A stretch of DNA of 5,858 nt from Woeseiaceae bacterium (GTDB lineage: Bacteria; Pseudomonadota; Gammaproteobacteria; Steroidobacterales; Woeseiaceae), in NCBI GenBank assembly GCA_022615525.1, contig JAKEGN010000268.1, positions 1 to 5,858 on the forward strand. The letters run 5' to 3'. Positions 1 to 5,858 of the stretch are shown here, piece after piece. The position numbers were made by a program, and so were the translations under genes. Every line of letters starts with the position of its first letter. Position 1 is the first letter of the stretch. Under the pieces are notes generated by a model. That model made no database searches, was not told the origin of the DNA, and saw only the letters and a list, made by a program, of their open reading frames with translations.

Positions 1-1460
1 ACGACAGTTCGATCCACTGGCACGGCCTGATCCTGCCCGCGAATATGGACGGCGTGCCGGGAATCAGTTTCGACGGCATACGACCCGGCGAGACTTTTCG
101 CTACGAGTTCGACCTGGCGCAAAACGGCACGTACTGGTACCACAGCCATTCCGGCTTCCAGGAGCAAACCGGTGTTTACGGGCCGATCATCATTTATCCC
201 GAAGGCGAGGATCCGGTCGATTACGACCGCGAGTACGTCGTGTTGCTGTCTGACTGGAGCTTCGAGGATCCCGCGCGGATTTTCGCCAACCTGAAAAAAA
301 TGCCGGAGTACTACAACTACCGGCGACGCACGATTGCCGATCTTTTTGCGGATGCCCGAGACAATGGCTGGAAGGCGACGCTCAGCGACCGGAAAATGTG
401 GGGTGACATGCGCATGTCGCCCACGGATATAGCGGATGTCACTGCAGCAACGTACACCTTCCTGATGAACGGCCACGACGCATCGGCCAACTGGACGGCG
501 TTGTTTGCGCCGGGGGAACGGGTGCGACTGCGCTTCATCAACGGTTCCGCCATGAGTTTCTTCAACGTACGCATACCGGACCTGGACATGCGGGTGGTGC
601 AGGCCGATGGCATCGATGTCGAACCGGTTACGGTGCACGAGTTCCAGATCGGCGTCGCCGAAACCTACGACGTCGTCGTCGAACCGGTGGAACGTGCCTA
701 CACGATCTTTGCCGAATCGATGGATCGCAGCGGTTACGTCAGCGGCACGCTGGCTCCCGCTGCCGGCATGCGCGCGGAAATTCCGGCGCTGCGGGAACCC
801 CCGCTGCTGACGATGGCCGACATGGGCATGGCGCATGGGGACACGGATTCCGCTGACGGCGCCATGGATCACAACAACATGGACCACGGGAGCATGCATA
901 ACGGTATGCAAATGCCCGCTGCGCAACCGCACGATCACTTGCAGGGGGCGGGTGTCGACAACGTTCCCGATCAAACGCGCAATTTGCTGGCCGAGCCCGG
1001 GCTCGGGCTGGCCGGCCTCGATCATCGCGTCCTCACATCCGCCGATCTCCGGAGCCTGCTGCCAAACCGCGATACGCGCAAACCGGAGCGCACGCTGGAA
1101 CTGCATCTTACCGGCAACATGCACCGTTACATGTGGTCATTCGACGGGCAAAAATTCTCCGAAGTGGACGGTCCGGTGCTGTTCAACTACGGCGAGCGCC
1201 TGCGTCTCACGCTGGTCAACGAGACCATGATGTCGCACCCGATACACCTGCACGGCATGTTCGTGGAACTGGTGAACGGCAACGGCCGCTACAACCCGCG
1301 CAAGCACACGGTGGTGCTCAAACCTGCCGAGAAACTCTCCGTCGACATCACCGTCGATGCACCGGGCAACTGGGCGTTTCACTGTCACCTGCTGTACCAC
1401 ATGGTCGCCGGCATGATGCGCATGGTGTCCGTCGTCGGGGCCGAGGAGGTGAGGCCATGA
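1..1460 (+). CDS. copA: CopA/PcoA-type periplasmic multicopper oxidase, 5'-truncated by window edge
   Basis: Copper-resistance multicopper oxidase of the PcoA/CopA family, expected to work in the periplasm, where it oxidises Cu(I) and binds copper. The reading frame is open from base 3 (first full codon GAC) and contains HWHG at 15-26 before the first in-frame ATG at 45, so that ATG is internal and the true start lies outside the window. All remaining copper-ligand motifs are visible: YWYHSHSG (132-155), HPIHLHGM (1236-1259) and HCHLLYHMVAGM (1380-1415), i.e. type 1, 2 and 3 sites. A Met/His-rich stretch (about 813-940, with units such as DHNNMDHGSMHNGM) sits between the second and third cupredoxin domains, as in PcoA, and probably binds extra copper. 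About 485 residues are present against roughly 600 in the family, so about 100 N-terminal residues, including the expected Tat signal, are missing. The stop overlaps the copB start (ATGA). This copA is unrelated to the ATPase also called copA. Confidence 0.95.
   Translation, partial: DSSIHWHGLILPANMDGVPGISFDGIRPGETFRYEFDLAQNGTYWYHSHSGFQEQTGVYGPIIIYPEGEDPVDYDREYVVLLSDWSFEDPARIFANLKKMPEYYNYRRRTIADLFADARDNGWKATLSDRKMWGDMRMSPTDIADVTAATYTFLMNGHDASANWTALFAPGERVRLRFINGSAMSFFNVRIPDLDMRVVQADGIDVEPVTVHEFQIGVAETYDVVVEPVERAYTIFAESMDRSGYVSGTLAPAAGMRAEIPALREPPLLTMADMGMAHGDTDSADGAMDHNNMDHGSMHNGMQMPAAQPHDHLQGAGVDNVPDQTRNLLAEPGLGLAGLDHRVLTSADLRSLLPNRDTRKPERTLELHLTGNMHRYMWSFDGQKFSEVDGPVLFNYGERLRLTLVNETMMSHPIHLHGMFVELVNGNGRYNPRKHTVVLKPAEKLSVDITVDAPGNWAFHCHLLYHMVAGMMRMVSVVGAEEVRP
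1444..1449 (+). promoter_or_regulatory. Strong Shine-Dalgarno for copB
   Basis: AGGAGG lies 7 bases before the ATG at 1457, inside the last codons of the multicopper oxidase gene. It fixes the copB start at the ATGA overlap and indicates translational coupling of the two genes. Confidence 0.8.
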
Positions 1461-2134
1461 GGAAACTGGCACTGCTGCTCGTTGGCCTTGCGGCTTCGTT
1501 ACCACTGCGCGCCGACGAAATGCACGAGGGCGCGCTGAGTTTCGTGCAGGCCGATCGGCTGGAATACCAGCCGACCCCCGACACCTGGCTTTGGGATGTG
1601 CAGGGCTGGACAGGGCTCGACCGGCACAAGCTCTGGTGGAAAACCGAAGGCGACAGCGAAGAAGCCGAACTGCAGCTCCTGTACGGACGCGCCGTTACGG
1701 CCTTTTACGACCTGCAGCTCGGCCTGCGCCATGACTTCGAACCGGGCCCGCAGAGGACGTTCCTGGCAATCGGACTGCAGGGCCTCGCGCCGCAATGGTT
1801 CGAGATCGATACCGCACTGTTCGTCGCCGATGACGGCAAAGTGTCGCTGCGGATCGAAGCAGAATACGAAATGCTGCTGACGCAGAAACTGATACTGCAA
1901 CCGCGATTCGAGATGAATCTCGGCGCGAGCGATGAAGCGGGGTTCGCGCTCGGTTCCGGGATTCGCGATCTCGATCTCGGACTGCGATTGCGTTACGAGT
2001 TTCACCGCAAGTTTGCACCGTACATCGGCGTCAACTGGCATCGTCTGTACGGTGACACCGCCGACTATGCGGGCGCATCGGGCGAAGACCGCCACACGAC
2101 CACGGCCGTGGCCGGTCTGCGCATCTGGTTCTGA
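1457..2134 (+). CDS. copB: CopB-type outer-membrane copper resistance protein
   Basis: A 225-residue protein of the CopB/PcoB family, an outer-membrane component of periplasmic copper resistance whose exact role is unsettled. The start is the ATG at 1457, directly after AGGAGG and overlapping the copA stop; the same frame is open much further upstream, but that stretch overlaps copA. Residues 1-19 form a Sec signal peptide (MRK, then a Leu/Ala core, probable cleavage after LRA19). The rest has alternating aromatic/hydrophobic strands typical of a small beta-barrel (for example YDLQLGLRHDF, LDLGLRLRYEF, TAVAGLRIWF) and ends in Phe, the usual outer-membrane barrel signature. Conserved family features include WLWDVQGWTG and LWWKTEG near residues 45-65. 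It is shorter than PcoB (about 300 residues) because the Met/His-rich region that usually follows the signal peptide is nearly absent: the mature protein starts DEMHEGAL and goes almost straight into the barrel. Confidence 0.93.
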   Translation: MRKLALLLVGLAASLPLRADEMHEGALSFVQADRLEYQPTPDTWLWDVQGWTGLDRHKLWWKTEGDSEEAELQLLYGRAVTAFYDLQLGLRHDFEPGPQRTFLAIGLQGLAPQWFEIDTALFVADDGKVSLRIEAEYEMLLTQKLILQPRFEMNLGASDEAGFALGSGIRDLDLGLRLRYEFHRKFAPYIGVNWHRLYGDTADYAGASGEDRHTTTAVAGLRIWF

Positions 2135-2146
2135 CCGGGATTTCGC

Positions 2147-4405
2147 TCAGGTTTTCGCGTGGCGCAGGCGCAAGGCGTTGGCGATGACGGATACCGAACT
2201 CATCGACATCGCGGCGGCCGCGAGCATCGGGCTCAGCAACATACCGGTGAACGGGTACAGGATGCCGGCGGCAACCGGCACACCGAGGGCGTTGTAGACA
2301 AAAGCGAAGAACAGGTTCTGCCGGATGTTCTTCATGGTCGCACGGCTAAGGCGGCGCGCCCGCGTGATGCCACGCAGATCGCCCTTGACCAGGGTGATGC
2401 CCGCGCTTTCCATGGCCACGTCGGTGCCGCTCCCCATCGCTATGCCGACCTGCGCTTCGGCGAGCGCCGGCGCATCGTTGATACCGTCGCCGGCCATCGC
2501 CACGATGTGTCCGTCAGCGCGGAATTTTCGAACGGTTGCTGCTTTCGCATCCGGTAACACTTCGGCGATGACTTGGTCGATGCCGAGCTTTTTCGCTACG
2601 ACTTCGGCTGTTGTCCGGCTGTCACCGGTCAGCATCACGATGCGCAGGCCTTCCTCGTGCAATGCCTGAATCGCTTCCGGCGTCGATGGCTTGATCGGGT
2701 CCGACACGCCGATCAGGCCGGCGGCCCGGTTGTCGATCGAGATGTACACGACGGTTTCGCCCTCGCCCCGGCGGCTTTCGGCTAACGCTTCGAGTGCACC
2801 GACACCGGCGTCGGAAATGATGTGGCGATTGCCGATCGCTACCCGCCGCCCGTCGACCGAGCCGCTGACGCCCTTGCCGGTCAGGGAGTCGAAGCCCGTG
2901 ACGCCGGCCAGCTCGATGCCGCGTTCTTCGACACCTCGCACGATCGCTTCCGCGAGCGGGTGTTCGCTCGCGCGCTCCAGCGATGCGGCAAGTCGCAGCA
3001 TCTCCTCTTCAGTGAATTCGGCGGTCGCCATCACAAAGGTGAGCTTTGGTTTTCCTTCGGTGAGTGTGCCGGTTTTGTCGACGATCAGCGTATCGACCTG
3101 CCGCAATACCTCGATTGCTTCGGCGTTCCGGAACAGCACGCCTTCGGTTGCGCCACGACCGGCTGCAACCATGATGGACATCGGCGTTGCGAGGCCGAGC
3201 GCACAGGGACAAGCAATGATCAGTACCGCGACCGCGTTGACGATCGCATACGCGAGGCGCGGCTCCGGACCAAAGCTGCCCCAGGCAAGGGCAGTGAGGA
3301 TCGCGACGATGACCACTGCCGGCACAAACCATGCGGACACCACGTCGGCAAGTTTCTGGATCGGCGCGCGGCTTCGCTGTGCCGCAGCGACCATGTGCAC
3401 GATCTGCGACAGCAGGGTATCGCCGCCGACGCGATCGGCTTGCATCACCAGGGTACCTGTCGTATTGATGGTGCCACCAATGACGGTGTCGCCCGCCGAC
3501 TTCATGACCGGCAGCGGTTCACCGGAAATCATCGATTCGTCAACGGAACTCGCGCCCTCCACCACGGCGCCGTCGACCGGCACTTTTTCGCCCGGACGAA
3601 TACGCAGGCGATCGCCAACCTGCACTTCGGCGAGAGCGACATCCTGCTCACCTCCATCGGCAGCGATACGCCTTGCGGTTTTCGGTGCCAGGCCGAGCAA
3701 TGCGCGGATGGCTGCGCCGGTGCGGCTGCGCGCACCAAGCTCGAGCACCTGGCCGAGCAGGACCAGGGTCACGATGACCGCCGCGGCTTCGAAATACACA
3801 CCGACATGGCCGCCGTGACCGCGAAAAGCCAGGGGAAACAGGTCGGGGACCAGCACCGCGATGACGCTGTACAGCCAGGCCACGCCCACACCCATGGCGA
3901 TCAGGGTGAACATGTTCGGGCTGCGGTATTGCACAGACTGCCAGCCCCGCTGGAAGAATGGCCAACCGGCCCATAGCACGACGGGTGAGGACAGCAATAA
4001 TTGCAGGACTTGCAGCAGGCGCGGCGACACTGTGGCTTGCAATGGCATGCCCGGCAACATCTCGGCCATCACTATGAGAACCACCGGCAAAGTGAGGACA
4101 ACCGACCAGCGAAAGCGGCGACGCATGTCGATGAATTCCGCATCTTCCCCGGCTTCGGCCGACACCATCACGGGCTCAAGCGCCATGCCGCAGATCGGGC
4201 AACTGCCCGGCCCGTCGCGCAGGATCTCGGGATGCATCGGGCAGGTCCACTGCCCTGCAGCGGCAGGCGTCGCCGGCGTGGTCACGACGACCGCGGGTTT
4301 GTCGTGGGCATGCTGCTCATGGCCAGTTTGGCCGTGCCCATGGTGGTCGTGACCGGTATGGTCGTGCCCTTGGTGGTCGTGGTGACCGCAGTGCTGGTGG
4401 TTCAT
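2147..4405 (-). CDS. copA: Cu(I)-exporting P1B-1-type ATPase with His-rich N-terminus
   Basis: A 752-residue inner-membrane pump that uses ATP to export Cu(I) from cytoplasm to periplasm. Residues 3-34 hold 14 His in GHDH-like units. Next is a heavy-metal-binding domain, WTCPMHPE (53-60) to CPICGM (69-74), in place of GMxCxxC HMA domains. About eight membrane segments are seen, near 100-119, 128-149, 165-185, 202-224, 355-377, 384-408, 695-715 and 719-741. P-type motifs: SGEP (294-297), CPC in TM6 (399-401), DKTGTLTEGKP with phosphorylated Asp443, SEHPLAEA (480-487), MLTGD (591-595) and GDGINDAPAL (639-648). YN in TM7 (704-705) and MSMSS in TM8 (733-737) match the P1B-1 Cu+/Ag+ signature. The ATG at 4405 has GGAG 9 bases upstream and follows a MerR-type promoter. 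The architecture resembles SilP/CopF-like pumps, so Ag+ may also be a substrate. The gene is unrelated to the oxidase copA. Confidence 0.96.
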   Translation of the reverse strand: MNHQHCGHHDHQGHDHTGHDHHGHGQTGHEQHAHDKPAVVVTTPATPAAAGQWTCPMHPEILRDGPGSCPICGMALEPVMVSAEAGEDAEFIDMRRRFRWSVVLTLPVVLIVMAEMLPGMPLQATVSPRLLQVLQLLLSSPVVLWAGWPFFQRGWQSVQYRSPNMFTLIAMGVGVAWLYSVIAVLVPDLFPLAFRGHGGHVGVYFEAAAVIVTLVLLGQVLELGARSRTGAAIRALLGLAPKTARRIAADGGEQDVALAEVQVGDRLRIRPGEKVPVDGAVVEGASSVDESMISGEPLPVMKSAGDTVIGGTINTTGTLVMQADRVGGDTLLSQIVHMVAAAQRSRAPIQKLADVVSAWFVPAVVIVAILTALAWGSFGPEPRLAYAIVNAVAVLIIACPCALGLATPMSIMVAAGRGATEGVLFRNAEAIEVLRQVDTLIVDKTGTLTEGKPKLTFVMATAEFTEEEMLRLAASLERASEHPLAEAIVRGVEERGIELAGVTGFDSLTGKGVSGSVDGRRVAIGNRHIISDAGVGALEALAESRRGEGETVVYISIDNRAAGLIGVSDPIKPSTPEAIQALHEEGLRIVMLTGDSRTTAEVVAKKLGIDQVIAEVLPDAKAATVRKFRADGHIVAMAGDGINDAPALAEAQVGIAMGSGTDVAMESAGITLVKGDLRGITRARRLSRATMKNIRQNLFFAFVYNALGVPVAAGILYPFTGMLLSPMLAAAAMSMSSVSVIANALRLRHAKT

Positions 4406-4440
4406 CGATGCTGTCTCCGGCTGGTGCTCAATATGGGACC

Positions 4441-4472
4441 ATCCTGCAACCCGGGAGCTGCTCCCAGGTCAA
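4441..4472 (-). promoter_or_regulatory. MerR-family-type promoter and operator of the Cu-ATPase gene
   Basis: Read on the - strand, the -35 element TTGACC (4472-4467) is followed by a 19- or 20-base spacer and a weak -10 element (GCAGGA at 4447-4442 or CAGGAT at 4446-4441). This over-long spacing is the hallmark of promoters that MerR-family activators remodel. The spacer holds a 21-bp dyad at 4449-4469, ACCTGGGAGC-A-GCTCCCGGGT on the - strand, with 9 of 10 arm positions paired. The ACC...GGT ends match the layout of the E. coli copA operator recognised by CueR. The expected transcript would start near 4434, leaving about 30 bases before the ATPase ATG. The -35 element overlaps the TGA stop of the upstream regulator gene (4471-4469). 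Confidence 0.85.
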
Positions 4473-4879
4473 GAGTCTGAGTCAAATATTTCAATCAGGG
4501 CGCAGACCGAGTCGGCGGTCGGCGTTGCGTCCGGCAGAACCTGCCATTCACCCGGGGCGGCAACCATGCGCTCGTGGAGCGCCATCAGGTCAGCAAGACG
4601 CTCCTCGACGTCCCTGATGTGTTTCTCGATCAGTGCTCTCGCGCGCGGGCAGGCCGAGTTGCCTCTGCCGGCGTCGGCAAACAACTTGCGGATATCGGTC
4701 AGCGTGTATCCGAGGGCTTTGGCCGCGCGCACGAATCGCAACCGGCTCCGATCCCGCGAGGTGTAAACGTGATACCGGTTGTCCGGATGCCTTTCAGGTT
4801 TCAGCAAACCAATCTTGGTGTAATAGCGGATTGTGTCCGGTGCCACGCCCGCTTGTTTTGCCAGTTCGGTGACGTACAT
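4469..4879 (-). CDS. MerR-family metal-responsive transcriptional regulator
   Basis: A 136-residue MerR-family activator, predicted to bind the dyad just beyond its own stop codon and to switch on the Cu-ATPase. The winged-helix DNA-binding region is clear: YVTELAKQAGVAPDTIRYY (2-20), KIGLLKPERHPDNRYHVY (22-39), then RLRFVRAAKALGYTLTDIRKL (46-66), followed by a dimerisation helix at about 78-108. ATG at 4879 is chosen because the HTH domain begins there; the frame extends upstream, but that part lies inside the neighbouring small gene and matches nothing in the family. No clear Shine-Dalgarno precedes it, so translation may be coupled to the gene ending 20 bases earlier. The metal site is unusual for a copper sensor: Cys77 sits where CueR has Ser77, and the CueR pair Cys-x7-Cys is absent. 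Only Cys126 (DSVCALIE) remains in the C-terminal part. Copper sensing is inferred from the neighbour, so the name cueR is not assigned. Confidence 0.93.
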   Translation of the reverse strand: MYVTELAKQAGVAPDTIRYYTKIGLLKPERHPDNRYHVYTSRDRSRLRFVRAAKALGYTLTDIRKLFADAGRGNSACPRARALIEKHIRDVEERLADLMALHERMVAAPGEWQVLPDATPTADSVCALIEIFDSDS

Positions 4880-4899
4880 GAGTAAACACTGTCGTTTGG

Positions 4900-5106
4900 T
4901 CAGCTGGAGCAACAATCGCGGCGAAGCTGCACCGGCGGACATTTGACGTCGCCAAAGGAGCAAAACACACAGCAGTCGCCGGGTTCAGGTTTCAGCATCA
5001 CACCACAACTCTTGCATTGATAGAAGAACTGGCAGGCATCGGTAGGCATGCGCTCGCGCTCGGCACGAGCACATTGCGGACAGGTTATGGTGGAGTACTC
5101 AATCAA
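4900..5106 (-). CDS. GDCCVxC-family small cysteine-rich protein (Cys form), function unknown
   Basis: A 68-residue protein with 11 cysteines, recognised as the GDCCVxC family, which has both selenocysteine- and cysteine-containing members. Seen in the sequence: C9-P-Q-C12 and C31-K-S-C34 (a possible zinc ribbon), the conserved MPTDACQFFYQCK (20-32), the signature GDCCVFCSFGDVKCPP (43-58) and a C-terminal CysCys pair (65-66). Every family Cys is a TGC/TGT codon, so this copy is not a selenoprotein. The start is uncertain. TTG at 5106 makes the N-terminus (LIEYSTITC) align with the usual MI-x-ES-T-x-TC opening as I recall it. GTG at 5115 is a second option, and ATG at 5049 would remove C9-C12. 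The TTG start overlaps the trhO stop by 8 bases, which suggests coupled translation. The regulator gene starts 20 bases after its stop. Its role is unknown; thiol or metal binding is an inference from composition and context. Confidence 0.85.
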   Translation of the reverse strand: MIEYSTITCPQCARAERERMPTDACQFFYQCKSCGVMLKPEPGDCCVFCSFGDVKCPPVQLRRDCCSS

Positions 5107-5858
5107 GTTTGGCACCGATGTGAAGTTCACCGCGCTGCCGCGCCAGCGCAACCTGCCGGCGACGCTCCTCGAGCCGTTCCGCACGATCGGCATCCAGTTC
5201 GTGGATGCACCTGGGACAGGAAACTCCCTCACGATAATCCGGAGACTCAAGTTCCTCGCTGGAGAGCGGACGGCGGCAGGCATGGCACTGCACGTAACGG
5301 CCCTCGGCCAGGTCGCGATCGACCGCGACCCGTGTGTCGAAGACAAAACATTCACCCTGCCAGCGATTGTTCTCGGCCTCGACGCTTTCGAGGTAATTCA
5401 GTATCCCGCCCTGCAGCTGGTAAACCTCGGAAAAGCCGAGTTCCTGCATCAGCGCCGACGCTTTCTCGCAACGTATGCCGCCGGTGCAAAACATGGCGAC
5501 GGGCCGGTCACGGTCGCCGGCGGCAAGCCGCTCGGCAAACCCCTGGAACTGGCGAAAACTGTCGGTCTGCGGATCGACAGCGCCTGGAAACGTACCGACC
5601 TCGATTTCGTAATGGTTGCGGGTATCGATGACCAGGGTCTTCGGGTCCGCGACGAGGCGATTCCATTCGGCCGGCGACACCTGTTGGCCGGCGTGCTCCT
5701 GCGGCCGGATGTCCGGGCGCCCGAGCGTGACGATCTCGCCCTTGACCCTTACGCGCATGCGCCGGAACGGCGGCTCTGCGGTCTCGGTCCAGCGGCCGTC
5801 GATCGTTTGTTCGAGCAGCAACCTTTTCTTCAACCAGTCGAATACCGACTGCACCGAA
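5099..5858 (-). CDS. trhO: tRNA uridine(34) hydroxylase TrhO (YceA), 5'-truncated by window edge
   Basis: Cytoplasmic rhodanese-family enzyme that hydroxylates uridine-34 in the anticodon of certain tRNAs (ho5U34, the precursor of cmo5U/mo5U). The frame is open to the window edge at 5858. The GTG at 5854 is taken as internal, because the family has an N-terminal acylphosphatase-like domain of roughly 60-90 residues before this point and only its tail is visible (SVFDWLKKR, then PFRRMRVRVKGEIVTLG). Numbering from that GTG, the rhodanese domain includes VIDTRNHYEIEVGTFPGA (75-92) and the active-site loop FCTGGIRCEKAS (122-133), with the catalytic Cys123 at 5488-5486. It is followed by QLQGGILNYLE (146-156). 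The C-terminal extension has CHAC (190-193) and CPRC (213-216), a probable zinc site, and a basic helix ending HIGAKLD. The last codons overlap the start of the GDCCVxC gene. Confidence 0.94.
   Translation of the reverse strand, partial: SVQSVFDWLKKRLLLEQTIDGRWTETAEPPFRRMRVRVKGEIVTLGRPDIRPQEHAGQQVSPAEWNRLVADPKTLVIDTRNHYEIEVGTFPGAVDPQTDSFRQFQGFAERLAAGDRDRPVAMFCTGGIRCEKASALMQELGFSEVYQLQGGILNYLESVEAENNRWQGECFVFDTRVAVDRDLAEGRYVQCHACRRPLSSEELESPDYREGVSCPRCIHELDADRAERLEERRRQVALARQRGELHIGAKLD

Noticed and set aside
992..1005. Perfect 14-bp palindrome CGAGCCCGGGCTCG
   Set aside because: It lies inside the multicopper oxidase coding region (Glu-Pro-Gly-Leu codons) with no nearby promoter elements; chance in GC-rich coding DNA is sufficient.
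1499..2095. 198-codon - strand open frame opposite copB
   Set aside because: CopB on the + strand has a signal peptide, family motifs, a strong RBS and a barrel C-terminus; the opposite frame shows no recognisable feature.
2691..3976. Two long + strand open frames (2691-3818 and 2822-3976) opposite the ATPase
   Set aside because: They are antisense shadows of a high-GC gene whose - strand product has every P-type ATPase motif. Their translations are Arg/Ser/Thr- or His/Asp-rich and show no recognisable domain.
4449..4469. Hairpin after the regulator gene read as an intrinsic terminator
   Set aside because: No T-run follows it, and its position directly between -35 and -10 elements fits a MerR-family operator better.
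4880..4925. Possible separate promoter for the regulator (TTGCTC ... TTTACT)
   Set aside because: The spacer is about 20 bases, both boxes are weak, and no dyad accompanies them, so it is not distinguishable from background.
4880..4963. Upstream extension of the MerR regulator to an ATG at 4963
   Set aside because: The extra 28 residues precede the canonical MerR N-terminus and lie over the end of the GDCCVxC gene.
4900..5106. Selenocysteine (in-frame TGA) in the GDCCVxC protein
   Set aside because: All cysteine codons in the signature are TGC or TGT, and the first in-frame TGA, at 4902-4900, fits a normal stop after CCSS.

Overview
The window is a chromosome- or island-like fragment from a high-GC proteobacterium, most likely a gammaproteobacterium. 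The basis is the Gram-negative periplasmic/outer-membrane CopA-CopB pair, a signal peptide followed by an outer-membrane barrel ending in Phe, and general protein similarity recalled by eye. No rRNA or other taxonomic marker is present, so the assignment is tentative. Coding density is very high: the largest gap between genes is 63 bases, and that gap is filled by a promoter and operator.

Left half, + strand (1-2134): the 3' part of a pco/cop-type periplasmic multicopper oxidase (copA), followed with an ATGA stop/start overlap by copB, an outer-membrane copper-resistance protein. This is the periplasmic arm of copper resistance: oxidation or sequestration of Cu(I) in the periplasm, plus an outer-membrane component.

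Right half, - strand (5858 down to 2147), read in transcription order: (i) the C-terminal three quarters or so of trhO, a rhodanese-domain tRNA uridine-34 hydroxylase; (ii) a 68-residue, 11-cysteine protein of the GDCCVxC family, which starts inside the end of trhO; (iii) a MerR-family metal-responsive regulator; (iv) a 752-residue P1B-1 (Cu+-type) ATPase with a His-rich tail and an N-terminal CPMHP...CPICGM metal-binding domain instead of the usual HMA domains. A textbook MerR-type promoter sits between regulator and ATPase: TTGACC, an over-long spacer and a 21-bp dyad. Its -35 element overlaps the stop codon of the regulator gene. The two halves converge with only 12 bases between the stop codons of copB and the ATPase.

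Together the genes form a copper-detoxification module: a cytoplasmic sensor switches on a Cu+ exporter, and exported copper is handled in the periplasm by CopA/CopB. The least explained parts are the small GDCCVxC protein, its physical coupling to trhO, and a regulator that lacks the CueR cysteine pair and carries a Cys where copper sensors normally have Ser. No tRNA, rRNA, CRISPR array, insertion sequence or attachment site was seen.
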